A stretch of DNA of 64,000 nucleotides, taken from contig NZ_QOKZ01000003.1 of NCBI RefSeq assembly GCF_003697785.1, forward strand, positions 310,001-374,000. Reading direction: 5' to 3'. The notes below the pieces were generated by a model. That model saw only the letters and a program-made list of their open reading frames with translations, made no database searches and was not told where the DNA came from. Positions 1 to 9,373 of this stretch are shown one piece after another; positions within the stretch are counted from its first letter, which is position 1, and every line of letters begins with the position of its first letter. The DNA comes from Paracoccus alkanivorans. Lineage in GTDB: Bacteria > Pseudomonadota > Alphaproteobacteria > Rhodobacterales > Rhodobacteraceae. The position numbers were made by a program, and so were the translations under genes.

Positions 1-616
1 GCGGCACGCCGAACAGGCGGCACATATCCTCCGACCAGTCGCCCTTGCGGATATCGTAAAGCAGGGTCCGCGCCGCATTCGTCGCATCCGTCACATGAGA
101 TTGCCCGCCGGTCAGTTTCCAGATCAGGAAACTGTCCACCGTGCCGAAGGCCAGCTCGCCCGCCTCGGCCCGCGCCCTTGTGCCCTCGACCTGATCCAGT
201 ATCCAGGCGATCTTGGTGGCGCTGAAATAGGGATCCAGCAGCAGCCCGGTCACCGTCCGGACCGCGTCCTCGTTGCCCTCGTCCTGCAATCGCCGGCAGA
301 TATCTGCGGTCCGCCGGTCCTGCCACACGATGGCGCGATGGATCGGCTGCCCGGTCCTGCGGTCCCAGATCAGAACCGTTTCACGCTGGTTGGTGATCCC
401 GATCGCGTCGATCCGGGGATTGCCCGCCTTCTCGATTGCCCCGCGCGCCGTTGCCGCGCTCGTTGTCCAGATATCGTCGGGGTCATGCTCGACCCAGCCC
501 GAGCGCGGGAAATGCTGTTCGAATTCCTGCTGAGCGCTTGCCTGCACCTGCAGATCATCACTGAACACCAGCGCCCGCGAAGAGGTCGTGCCCTGATCCA
601 TCGCCAGAATGGTCAT
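1..616 (-). CDS. glpK: Glycerol kinase, N-terminal part (cut by window edge)
   Basis: Phosphorylates glycerol with ATP to sn-glycerol 3-phosphate in the cytoplasm. Reading leftward from the ATG at 616, the frame stays open for about 205 codons to the window edge. It begins [18 protein letters not shown], the FGGY-kinase phosphate-binding signature. It continues with [12 protein letters not shown] and AIVWQDRRT, both typical of GlpK. The full protein should be near 495 residues, so roughly 60 percent lies outside. It is the last visible gene of the glp locus, after the binding-protein gene, and supplies the substrate for GlpD at the head of the operon. The gap to that gene (617-748) holds an inverted pair of the intergenic repeat. 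The assignment is by recognition of conserved motifs. Confidence 0.95.
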   Translation of the reverse strand, partial: MTILAMDQGTTSSRALVFSDDLQVQASAQQEFEQHFPRSGWVEHDPDDIWTTSAATARGAIEKAGNPRIDAIGITNQRETVLIWDRRTGQPIHRAIVWQDRRTADICRRLQDEGNEDAVRTVTGLLLDPYFSATKIAWILDQVEGTRARAEAGELAFGTVDSFLIWKLTGGQSHVTDATNAARTLLYDIRKGDWSEDMCRLFGVP

Positions 617-630
617 CTTTCATTCCCTTG

Positions 631-712
631 TCTTCTTCTTTGCACAAATACCTCCGCCGGAGGCATCCGGCCGCAAAGCCGGGCAAGAGGTGTTTAGGCA
701 AAGAAGAAGAGG
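631..712. repeat. Inverted pair of the AGGTATTT/AAAGAAGAAG intergenic element
   Basis: Two copies of the short tail element face each other between glpV and glpK. The left arm at 631-654 reads as the complement of GAGGTATTTGTGCAAAGAAG, and the right arm at 687-712 reads GAGGTGTTTAGGCAAAGAAG. The arms can pair over about 24 positions with a few mismatches, enclosing a GC-rich loop. Neither arm carries the GGGGGC hairpin of the full-length copies elsewhere in the window. The position inside the glp transcript suggests a processing or attenuation structure, which is inference. Confidence 0.6.
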
Positions 713-748
713 GCAGCCAAGCGGCCGCCCCCCCTCCTGCCCGATCAC

Positions 749-2461
749 CTATTCCTGCCAGCTTTTTACCAGCTCGTCATAGCTGATCGTTTCCGGCTGC
801 GGCTTCTCGTTTTCCAGCATCAGTTGCGGGGCGATGGTGCCATTCTCCCTGGCGAAGTTGTTCCACCATTCCAGGTCATGCTCCTCGGCCATTTGCGGAC
901 CGATATCGCCCTGAATGCCGGCACGTTCCAGTCGCTCCAACACTTTCTCCTGCTCGGCACAGAGGCTGTCCATCGCCTCCTGCGCGGTCTTGGCACCCGA
1001 GGCGGCATCGCCGATGGCCTGCCACCAAAGCTGCGCCAGCTTGGGATAATCGGGAACGTTGGTGCCGGTGGGCGACCAGTTCAGGCGGGCGGGCGAGCGA
1101 TAGAACTCGACCAGACCGCCCAGTTCCGGGGCACGCTCGGTAAAGCTTTCATGCTGGATCGAGGACTCGCGGATGAAGGTCAGCCCGACATGGCTTTTCT
1201 TGACGTCCACCGTCTTGGAGGTCACGAATTGCGCGTAGAGCCATGCCGCCTTGGCGCGATCATCCGGGGTGGATTTCAGCAGCGTCCAGGATCCCGCGTC
1301 CTGATAGCCCAGCTTCATCCCCTCCTGCCAATAGGCGCCGTGGGGCGAAGGCGCCATGCGCCATTTCGGCGTGCCGTCCTCGTTCACGACCGGCAGCCCC
1401 TCCTTGACCATGTCGGCGGTGAAGGCGGTGTACCAGAACATCTGCTGCGCGATCTCGCCCTGCGCGGGAACCGGGCCGGATTCGCTGAAGGTCATGCCCT
1501 GAGCCGCCGGAGGAGCATATTTCTCCATCCAGTCGAGGTATTTCTGGATCGCATAGACCGAGGCCGGACCGTTCGTATCCCCACCCCGCGCCACGCAAGA
1601 ACCGACCGGGCGGCTGTTCTCGTCCACCCGGATGCCCCATTCGTCGACCGGCACGCCGTTCGGGATGCCCTTGTCGCCATTCCCTGCCATCGACAGCCAG
1701 GCATCGGTGAAGCGCCAGCCGAGCGAGGGGTCCTTCTTGCCGTAATCCATATGACCGAAGACCTTCTTGCCGTCGATTTCGCGGCCGGTGAAGAATTCGG
1801 CGATATCCTCATAGGCCGACCAGTTCACCGGCACGCCCAGGTCATAGCCGTATTCCTTCTTGAACTCGGCCTGGATCTCGGGGTCGTTGAACCAGTCATA
1901 GCGGAACCAGTAGAGATTGGCGAATTGCTGATCGGGAAGCTGGTAGAGATTCCCATCCGGCGCGGTGGTAAAGGATTTGCCGATGAAGTCATCGATATCC
2001 AGTCCCGGATTGGTGACGTCCTTACCCTCATTCGCCATCCAGTCGGTCAGGTTGCGCGCCTGCTGATAGCGCCAATGCGTCCCGATCAGGTCACTGTCAT
2101 TGACATAGGCATCGTAGATATTCTCGCCCGACTGCATCTGGGTCTGCAGTTTCTCGACGACATCGCCCTCGCCGATCAGGTCATGGGTGATCTTGATGCC
2201 GGTGATCTCGCTGAAAGCCGGGGCGAGCACCTTGGCCTCGTATTCATGCGTGGTGATAGTCTCTGACACCACGTTGATCTCCATGCCCTTGAAGGGCTCG
2301 GCAGCGTCGATGAACCACTGCATCTCGGCCTCCTGCTCTTCACGGGTCAGGACCGAGTTGTCGATTTCGGCATCGAGAAAGGCTTTCGCCTCTTCCATGC
2401 CCGCCTGCGCGGCCGTTGCCATCAGCGCAAGTGCCATGGCGGTGGTCAATTGTAGTCTCAT
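749..2461 (-). CDS. glpV: Glycerol ABC transporter substrate-binding protein
   Basis: Periplasmic solute-binding protein of about 570 residues. The N terminus (MRLQLTTAMALALMATAAQAG) is a clear signal peptide. The body matches the long family-1 extracellular binding proteins of glycerol and sugar ABC importers. The start ATG at 2461 is preceded on the minus strand by GGGAGG. It lies downstream of two permease genes and two ATPase genes and directly before glpK, the order described for the Rhizobium leguminosarum glycerol locus, so glycerol is the likely ligand. The symbol follows that locus. Ligand specificity is inferred from the neighbours. Confidence 0.88.
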   Translation of the reverse strand: MRLQLTTAMALALMATAAQAGMEEAKAFLDAEIDNSVLTREEQEAEMQWFIDAAEPFKGMEINVVSETITTHEYEAKVLAPAFSEITGIKITHDLIGEGDVVEKLQTQMQSGENIYDAYVNDSDLIGTHWRYQQARNLTDWMANEGKDVTNPGLDIDDFIGKSFTTAPDGNLYQLPDQQFANLYWFRYDWFNDPEIQAEFKKEYGYDLGVPVNWSAYEDIAEFFTGREIDGKKVFGHMDYGKKDPSLGWRFTDAWLSMAGNGDKGIPNGVPVDEWGIRVDENSRPVGSCVARGGDTNGPASVYAIQKYLDWMEKYAPPAAQGMTFSESGPVPAQGEIAQQMFWYTAFTADMVKEGLPVVNEDGTPKWRMAPSPHGAYWQEGMKLGYQDAGSWTLLKSTPDDRAKAAWLYAQFVTSKTVDVKKSHVGLTFIRESSIQHESFTERAPELGGLVEFYRSPARLNWSPTGTNVPDYPKLAQLWWQAIGDAASGAKTAQEAMDSLCAEQEKVLERLERAGIQGDIGPQMAEEHDLEWWNNFARENGTIAPQLMLENEKPQPETISYDELVKSWQE

Positions 2462-2507
2462 GGTTTCCCTCCCATATTATTGCCGGATCATGATTGCCCG
2501 GCGGTCA

Positions 2508-2939
2508 TCACACCCAACGGAACACCGCCGAGGCGTATATCAAGGCGACAGCTACCCCGCCCCAAAGAGGCATCCCCATCACGCCAAGCCAGATCAGGCA
2601 GATGAAAGCCGACCCCAGCAGGCTGATGAACAACCGGTCGCCGCGCGTGGTGATGAGGCCCAGCACACCCTTGCGCGGCGTCTCGGGAAAGCGGATCGCA
2701 AGCCAGGTGAAACCGATCAGCAACCCCGCGATGACGGCAAAGAACAATGCGGTCGGCAGGGTCCAGGCCATCCAGCCGCCGGGATTGAGACTGCCGGTCC
2801 AGTCCTTCGCCTCGTCGCGTATCGGAACCTGCGTGATCAGCCAGAGGATGACGGCAAGCCAGACCAGGCCGGCGATGCCGAAGCCGAGATTGAGCGAACG
2901 GTGCATCATGTCACCCTTTCGATTGCGTCCCGCGGCCAC
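2508..2939 (-). CDS. glpU: Small membrane protein of the glycerol ABC locus (DUF2160-like)
   Basis: A 143-residue integral membrane protein with about four hydrophobic segments (near residues 18-35, 53-75, 95-110 and 113-135 by eye). It sits between the permease gene glpQ and the binding-protein gene glpV, where rhizobial glp operons carry the uncharacterised glpU. The sequence has no ATPase or binding-protein motif. A role as an accessory membrane component of glycerol uptake is inferred from its conserved position only. The first ATG of the frame at 2939 is unsupported by a strong Shine-Dalgarno, and the ATG ten codons later is also possible. Confidence 0.75.
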   Translation of the reverse strand: MAAGRNRKGDMMHRSLNLGFGIAGLVWLAVILWLITQVPIRDEAKDWTGSLNPGGWMAWTLPTALFFAVIAGLLIGFTWLAIRFPETPRKGVLGLITTRGDRLFISLLGSAFICLIWLGVMGMPLWGGVAVALIYASAVFRWV

Positions 2940-2989
2940 CGGGGGCTGCTTGCCCCCGGACCCCCAGGGATATATCCATGAAGAAGAAG
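2938..2989 (+). repeat. Full copy of the GGGGGC-hairpin/AAGAAGAAG intergenic element
   Basis: Reads ACCGGGGGC, a short loop, GCCCCCGGACCCCC, then AGGGATATAT and ATGAAGAAGAAG on the plus strand. The GGGGGC/GCCCCC arms form a strong hairpin. The element lies between glpQ and glpU and is antisense to their transcription. Related copies are at 12268-12322 and 39693-39743. Confidence 0.65.
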
Positions 2990-3014
2990 CGCATTCATGT
3001 CGCCAGCCATGGCT

Positions 3015-3835
<821 letters not shown>

Positions 3836-3836
<1 letters not shown>

Positions 3837-4702
3837 CAGCTATCCTCCTTTTCCCTGGTCATGACCGTGTAGAACACGAAGGAAATCAGCAGGATCACAA
3901 GGAAATAGATCAGGCTGAACGCCGCCGCCGGACCAAGGTCGAACTGCCCCACCGCCATCTTGACCAGGTCGATCGACAGGAAAGTGGTGGCATTGCCCGG
4001 CCCGCCCCCGGTAACGACAAAGGGTTCGGTATAGATCATGAAGCTGTCCATGAAGCGCAGAAGCACCGCGATCAGCAGCACGCCCTGCATCTTGGGCAGC
4101 TCGATATAGCGGAACACCTTCCAGCGGCTGGCCTGATCGATCCTTGCTGCCTGGTAATAGGCGTCTGGAATGGATTGCAGCCCGGCATAGCACAAAAGCG
4201 CGACAAGCGATGTCCAATGCCAGACATCCATGACCACCACGGTGATCCACGCATCAATGGCGTCGTTCACGTAGTTGTAGCTGATGCCCAGCTTTCTCAG
4301 GGTGAAACCCAGAAGGCCGATATCGACGCGGCCGAATACCTGCCAGATCGTGCCGACGACGTTCCACGGGATCAGCAAGGGCAACGCCATGAGAACCAGG
4401 CAAAAGGACGCCCAGATCCCTTTTTTCGGCATGTTCAGCGCAACGAAGATGCCGAGCGGAATCTCGATGGCCAGGATGATCGCCGAGAACAGGATCTGCC
4501 GGCCCAGGGCGGCACGGATGCGGTCGGAATGGATCACTTCCTCGAACCAGTCGAGACCGGCCCAGAAGAACTGGTTGCCGCCGAACGTGTCCTGCACCGA
4601 ATAGTTGACGACTGTCATCAGCGGCAGAATCGCCGAAAAAGCAACCAGCAGCAGTACCGGCAGCACCAGAAGCCATGCGCGGTTATTGACGGGTTTATCC
4701 AT
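3836..4702 (-). CDS. glpP: Glycerol ABC transporter permease
   Basis: Inner-membrane permease of 288 residues of the MalF/UgpA type, with six predicted membrane spans. The EAA loop is visible around IPDAYYQAARIDQASRWKVF. The start at 4702 shares bases with the stop of glpT (TAATG) and its end is coupled to glpQ. Position and family point to one half of the glycerol channel. Substrate assignment rests on co-location with glpD and glpK. Confidence 0.88.
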
Positions 4703-5793
4703 TACGCGGCCCTTTCCTGCCTGGCCGGATTAACCCGCCAATCGTCGAGATAGACATGCGCATGGGCGGGATCGGGGATCACCCGGTTCGCATCAGCCGG
4801 GATCGGCTGATCCTCGGGGACAATGACGTTCACATCCGCCTGACCCACGCGTCCGCGGATGATACGATGATGGCCGACATCCTCGATCCGGCGGATTGTA
4901 TAGGGCAGCCCTTCCTGCCCGGTGCCAAGGCTCAGGAATTCCGGCCGGATGCCAAGCTGCGTCCTGCCCCGCATCGCCCCGTAACCATATGGCAACGGCA
5001 CCTGCGCCCCTTCGATATGGGCGATGGCGCCCTCGATCCGGGCATCCATCAGGTTCATGCCGGGCGAGCCGATGAAATAGCCGACGAATGTATGCTCCGG
5101 CGCGTCGAACAATGCCTGGGGCGTGCCTGCCTGCACCACGCGTCCGTCATACATCACGACGACCTGGTCGGCGAAGGTCAGCGCCTCGGTCTGGTCATGG
5201 GTGACATAGATCATCGTATGCCCGAAACGGCGGTGCAGTTCCTTGAGCTGCGTGCGAAGTTCCCATTTCATATGCGGGTCGATCACGGTCAGCGGCTCGT
5301 CGAACAGGATTGCGTTGACGTCCTGCCGGACCATGCCGCGGCCAAGGCTGATCTTCTGCTTGGCATCGGCGGTCAGCCCGCGGGCACGGCGGTCCAGCGC
5401 GTCCCGCATCCCGATCATCTCGGCAATCTCGGCCACGCGGGCGGCAATCCGATCGGCGGGTAGACCGCGATTCTTCAGCGGAAACGCCAGATTCTCGCGA
5501 ACGCTCATCGTGTCGTAGACCACCGGGAACTGGAACACCTGCGCGATGTTGCGCTCCATCGTCGACAGACCGGTCATATCGCGATCCCCGAACAGCACGC
5601 GGCCCTTCGATGGCAGCAACAATCCCGAGATGATGTTCAGGAGCGTCGATTTTCCGCAACCCGAGGAACCCAGCAGCGCATAGGCGCCGCCATCCTCCCA
5701 TGTCAGGGTCATCGGCTTCAGCGCCCAGTCCTCGTCTTTCGACGGGGCGGGAAGATAGCTGTGAGACAGGTTTTCCAGCGTTATTCGTGCCAT
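4702..5793 (-). CDS. glpT: Glycerol ABC transporter ATP-binding protein 2
   Basis: Cytoplasmic ATPase of 363 residues of the MalK/UgpC class. Walker A is GSSGCGKST (about residues 42-50) and Walker B is NAILFDEP, followed by an H-loop (IYVTHDQTEAL). The canonical LSGGQ signature is degenerate: the matching region reads LTADAKQKISLGRG. A C-terminal TOBE-like domain follows. GlpS also carries substitutions, so the pair probably forms an asymmetric heterodimer. A Shine-Dalgarno-like GGAGAGA lies just upstream of the ATG at 5793. The rhizobial name glpT is used; it is unrelated to the E. coli GlpT antiporter. Confidence 0.87.
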   Translation of the reverse strand: MARITLENLSHSYLPAPSKDEDWALKPMTLTWEDGGAYALLGSSGCGKSTLLNIISGLLLPSKGRVLFGDRDMTGLSTMERNIAQVFQFPVVYDTMSVRENLAFPLKNRGLPADRIAARVAEIAEMIGMRDALDRRARGLTADAKQKISLGRGMVRQDVNAILFDEPLTVIDPHMKWELRTQLKELHRRFGHTMIYVTHDQTEALTFADQVVVMYDGRVVQAGTPQALFDAPEHTFVGYFIGSPGMNLMDARIEGAIAHIEGAQVPLPYGYGAMRGRTQLGIRPEFLSLGTGQEGLPYTIRRIEDVGHHRIIRGRVGQADVNVIVPEDQPIPADANRVIPDPAHAHVYLDDWRVNPARQERAA

Positions 5794-5813
5794 CTCTCTC
5801 CTCCCTCGGTGGT

Positions 5814-6881
5814 TTATGCAGCGGCGGCATAGGGCGCGGCGCGGGCCAGTTCACCCCCCGGCGTGAACAGGTAGATATGCGCCGGATCCAGCCAGACCGT
5901 CAGTTCCTGCCCCAATTCCCGGCGCTGCACGCCATCTATCAGCCCGACCCATTTGTCCGGTCCATGGCGCAGATGCAGGAAGGTTTGCGCACCGGTGATC
6001 TCGACCGATTCCAGAACAGCGTTCAGGGGCAATGCGCCGGAGACCTGTTCCAGAGACAGATGCGCCGCACGGAATCCGGCCATGTATTCGCCATCGGACA
6101 AATCCGCCTGCCACGAAGCCTGACCTATCGCGGCCTGCCCGTCCGACAGCCGCACCGTGGAAAAATTCATCGGCGGATCGCTGAATATCCGCGCCGTCAC
6201 CGCGTCCTGCGGCGCACGGTAAACCTGCGGGGTCGGGCCGTATTGCGTTACCCGCCCTTCCCACAGGGTCGCGGTGTTTCCGCCCAGCAATAATGCCTCT
6301 TCGGGCTCGGTCGTCGCGTAGACGAATATCGCCCCGGATTCCTCGAAGATGCGCGGGATCTCGACCCGCAATTCCTCGCGCAGCTTGTAGTCCAGATTGG
6401 CCAGCGGCTCGTCCAGCAGCACCAGCCCTGCCCCCTTGACCAGTGCCCGTGCGAGGGCACAGCGCTGTTGCTGCCCGCCCGACAATTCCAGCGGACGACG
6501 CTCCAGCATCGGGGTCAGGCGCATCATCTCGGCCGTTTCGCGCACCCGCCGGTCGATTTCGTTCCGTGCCATGCCCATCAGCCGCAACGGGGACGCGATA
6601 TTGTCGTAAACGTTCATCGAGGGATAATTGATGAACTGCTGGTAGACCATCGCGACCTTGCGGTCCTGCACCCGTTGGCCGGTTACATCCTTGCCGTTCC
6701 AGAACAACCGCCCGCCGGTCGGACGTTCCAGCCCGGCCATCAGCCGCATCAGCGTGGTCTTGCCCGCCAGGGTCGGCCCCAGAAGCACGTTCATGCTGCC
6801 GGGCTGCATCGCCAGATCGGTTGGATGGATATGCACCCTGCCGCCGACGGACTTGGCGACACCGCGAAGTTCCAGCGTCAT
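5814..6881 (-). CDS. glpS: Glycerol ABC transporter ATP-binding protein 1
   Basis: Cytoplasmic ATPase of about 355 residues. The chosen start MTLELRGVAKSVGG at 6881 forms an ATGA overlap with the stop of glpD. A start nine codons upstream would run into glpD. Walker A is degenerate (GPTLAGKTT), the signature is intact (LSGGQQQRCAL), and Walker B is GLVLLDEPLANLD. The usual H-loop histidine is replaced: the text reads FVYATTEPEEAL where THD is normal. Together with the degenerate signature of GlpT this suggests one functional composite site per pair. A TOBE-like domain closes the protein. Confidence 0.87.
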   Translation of the reverse strand: MTLELRGVAKSVGGRVHIHPTDLAMQPGSMNVLLGPTLAGKTTLMRLMAGLERPTGGRLFWNGKDVTGQRVQDRKVAMVYQQFINYPSMNVYDNIASPLRLMGMARNEIDRRVRETAEMMRLTPMLERRPLELSGGQQQRCALARALVKGAGLVLLDEPLANLDYKLREELRVEIPRIFEESGAIFVYATTEPEEALLLGGNTATLWEGRVTQYGPTPQVYRAPQDAVTARIFSDPPMNFSTVRLSDGQAAIGQASWQADLSDGEYMAGFRAAHLSLEQVSGALPLNAVLESVEITGAQTFLHLRHGPDKWVGLIDGVQRRELGQELTVWLDPAHIYLFTPGGELARAAPYAAAA

Positions 6882-8428
6882 GCGGCAGCCCTCACTTTCA
6901 TCATCCATTCCTCCAGTGCCGCAACCTGCCGCGCATCCATCCGCAGACCCAGCTTGCTGCGGCGCCAGACGACATCCTCGGCATGGCGGGCGAATTCATG
7001 ATCCATCAGCCAGCGAACCTCTGCTTCGGTCAGTGTAGCACCAAAATCGCGGCCAAGCGCAGTCGTCCCCCCCGCCTCGCCAAGTATCAGGCGCGCGTCA
7101 TTGCCATAGGCGCGGACCAGCCGCGTAGCCCAACGCTCTGACAGAAAAGGATAATCCGTATGTAAACCGGCAATCATCCCCGGCACGGCATCGACCGGGA
7201 AATCGCCGCCGGGCAAAGGCACCCCCGCCGTCCATGCCGCCCCGGCCCGCGGGAAATGCGGCGCCAGCTTTTCCATCGCGTGCTCGGCCAGCCGCCGGTA
7301 AGTGGTGATCTTGCCTCCAAAGACGTTCAGGCAAGGGGCGCCCGCCTCATCTATCGACAGCACGTAATCGCGCGTTGCCGCCGTAGCGGATTTCGCGCCA
7401 TCGTCGTAAAGCGGGCGCACACCCGAATAGGTCCAGACGATCTGGTCCCGTGTCACGGGAGCCTTGAAATACTGCGACGCGAAATCGCACAGGTATTGCT
7501 GCTCTTCCGGGGTGCATTCGGCCTCAAGGGGACTGCCCTCGTGGTCGCGGTCAGTCGTTCCTATAAGGGTGAAATCGTCCTGGTAGGGAATCGCGAAGAT
7601 GATCCGCCCATCGGCTCCCTGGAAGAAATAGGCCTTGCCGTGATCATACAGCTGCGGCACCACGATATGGCTGCCCCGCACGAGCCGCACGGATTCCGTC
7701 GACGGCAGATGCGCCACATCCCGGATGACATGCCCGACCCATGGCCCGCCGGCATTCACCAGAGCGCGGGCACGGAACGCCCGCCCATCCTCCAGCTTGA
7801 TGCGCCAGAGCCCGGCCTCGCGTGCCGCCTCCACCACTTTTGCGCCCAGCAATATATCGGCACCGCGCTGTGCCGCGTCTCGCGCGTTCAGCGCCACCAG
7901 CCGGGCGTCATCGACCCAACAATCGCTGTATTCATAAGCCTTCGACAGCCGGTCCTGTAGCGGTGCGCCCTCTGGCGTGTCGGTCAACGTCAGGCTGCGC
8001 GTGCCGGGCAATATCCTTCGCCCGCCAAGATTGTCGTAAAGAAACAGCCCCGCCCGGATCAGGAAGTTCGGCCTGTGCCCCCTGCTCCACGGCATCAGCC
8101 AGCCCAGTAACCTGGATACCGGCGTATGCGATTCGAACGTCATATGCGGATCCAGCGGCAGGACAAAGCGCATCGGCCGGCTGATATGCGGCATGGCGCG
8201 CAACAGCACCTCGCGCTCCTTCAGCGCCTCGCGAACCAGCCGGATCTCGAGATATTCCAGATAGCGTAACCCGCCATGGAAAAGCTTGGTCGACTTGGAG
8301 CTTGTCGCCTGCGCCAGATCGCCCATCTCGGCCAGCCGGACCGACAGCCCGCGACCGGCGGCATCCCGCGCGATGCCGCAGCCGTTAATTCCACCGCCAA
8401 TGATGAACAGGTCGGTTGTGTCCGACAT
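6878..8428 (-). CDS. glpD: Aerobic glycerol-3-phosphate dehydrogenase
   Basis: FAD enzyme of 516 residues at the inner membrane that oxidises sn-glycerol 3-phosphate to dihydroxyacetone phosphate and passes electrons to quinone. The N terminus carries the dinucleotide fold LFIIGGGINGCGIARDAAGR, followed by TSSKSTKLFHGGLRYLEY, a GlpD hallmark. It is the first gene of the minus-strand glp operon and is coupled to glpS by an ATGA overlap. Expression is probably controlled by the divergent GlpR through the 138-base region on its 5' side. Confidence 0.96.
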   Translation of the reverse strand: MSDTTDLFIIGGGINGCGIARDAAGRGLSVRLAEMGDLAQATSSKSTKLFHGGLRYLEYLEIRLVREALKEREVLLRAMPHISRPMRFVLPLDPHMTFESHTPVSRLLGWLMPWSRGHRPNFLIRAGLFLYDNLGGRRILPGTRSLTLTDTPEGAPLQDRLSKAYEYSDCWVDDARLVALNARDAAQRGADILLGAKVVEAAREAGLWRIKLEDGRAFRARALVNAGGPWVGHVIRDVAHLPSTESVRLVRGSHIVVPQLYDHGKAYFFQGADGRIIFAIPYQDDFTLIGTTDRDHEGSPLEAECTPEEQQYLCDFASQYFKAPVTRDQIVWTYSGVRPLYDDGAKSATAATRDYVLSIDEAGAPCLNVFGGKITTYRRLAEHAMEKLAPHFPRAGAAWTAGVPLPGGDFPVDAVPGMIAGLHTDYPFLSERWATRLVRAYGNDARLILGEAGGTTALGRDFGATLTEAEVRWLMDHEFARHAEDVVWRRSKLGLRMDARQVAALEEWMMKVRAAA

Positions 8429-8566
8429 TGCCCTCTCCCAAACTGGCGATATCCGATCACGCGGCCGTGCGTTCTGTCAACGATAATTTTCGTGGATTTG
8501 CGTTTTTATTCGAATTGACAAAAAGCGCGCATGGCGTTTCCGTGTGTTCAGCAAGGGAGGGATGCG
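8429..8566. promoter_or_regulatory. Divergent glpD/glpR control region
   Basis: This 138-base gap separates the divergent glpD operon and glpR and must hold both promoters. Around 8485-8517 there is an AT-rich stretch with repeated TTTCG, TTTGCG and ATTCG hexamer-like units, resembling the direct or inverted repeats bound by DeoR-family regulators. I cannot define an exact operator by eye. Confidence 0.45.
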
Positions 8567-9328
8567 ATGGCGCTGAATATCCGCCAGATGGAAATTCTGG
8601 ATCTGGCCCGCTTGACGGGTCGCGTCGGCGTCGAGGAACTCGCCGAACGATTCGAGGTCACGTTGCAGACCATCCGCCGCGACCTGGGCGAACTGGCCGA
8701 CCAGGGGATGCTGGACCGCGTCCATGGCGGCGCGGTGATGCGTAGCGGCGTCAGCAATATCGGCTATGAGGAACGCCGCCGCATGAACGAGGATGCCAAG
8801 GCCGCGATCGCCCGCGCCTGCGCGGCGGAAATCCCCGACAACTGCTCGATCATCATCAACCTTGGCACCACGACAGAGGCAGTCGCGCGCGAGCTTTTGC
8901 ATCATCGCAACCTGACCGTGATCACCAACAACATGAATGTCGCCAATATCCTCGTCGCCAATGAAAGCTGCGACATCATGGTCGCGGGCGGCGCGTTGCG
9001 CCGTTCGGATGGCGGCCTGGTGGGCGATCTGACGACCGAATTCATGGCCCAGTTCAAGCCCGATTACGCGATCATCGGCTCGTCCGCGCTGGATGCCGAT
9101 GGCGACCTGCTGGATTTCGACATGGCCGAGGTAAGGGTCAGCCGCGCCATCGCCGGACTGGCCCGCAAAAGCTTTCTGGTCACCGATATCAGCAAGCTGG
9201 ACCGTTCTGCCCCTGTCCGCATCATCTCCATGGCCGAGCTGGACACGGTCTTTGTGGATCGCCCCCTGCCCGGCCCGCTGACGCAGAAATGCCGCGAATG
9301 GGAAACCCGGGTGATCGTGGCCGAGTGA
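8567..9328 (+). CDS. glpR: DeoR-family transcriptional repressor of the glp locus
   Basis: A 253-residue regulator. The winged helix at residues 1-55 includes VGVEELAERFEVTLQTIRRD and the sugar-phosphate-binding C domain follows (IIINLGTTTEAVARELLHH). The start at 8567 is chosen because AAGGGAGGG ends six bases before it and because MALNIRQMEIL is the normal family N terminus. An ATG 12 codons upstream has no ribosome site. The divergent position next to glpD suggests glycerol-3-phosphate-responsive repression of the whole glp operon. Confidence 0.9.
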   Translation: MALNIRQMEILDLARLTGRVGVEELAERFEVTLQTIRRDLGELADQGMLDRVHGGAVMRSGVSNIGYEERRRMNEDAKAAIARACAAEIPDNCSIIINLGTTTEAVARELLHHRNLTVITNNMNVANILVANESCDIMVAGGALRRSDGGLVGDLTTEFMAQFKPDYAIIGSSALDADGDLLDFDMAEVRVSRAIAGLARKSFLVTDISKLDRSAPVRIISMAELDTVFVDRPLPGPLTQKCREWETRVIVAE

Positions 9329-9348
9329 CCGGCACGCGGATTCGCAGC

Positions 9349-9365
9349 CGGGGGCATTACCCCCG
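9349..9365. terminator. Hairpin between convergent glpR and gcvP
   Basis: CGGGGG-CATTA-CCCCCG forms a compact hairpin in the 45-base gap between the two converging genes. It is followed on the plus strand by AAGCATTTTCATT. A bidirectional terminator is the natural reading, although the T tract is short. Confidence 0.65.
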
Positions 9366-9373
9366 AAGCATTT

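Noticed and set aside
824..2266. Open frame of about 480 codons on the plus strand opposite glpV
   Set aside because: Complement of a clear solute-binding protein gene; no signal peptide, domain or promoter of its own.
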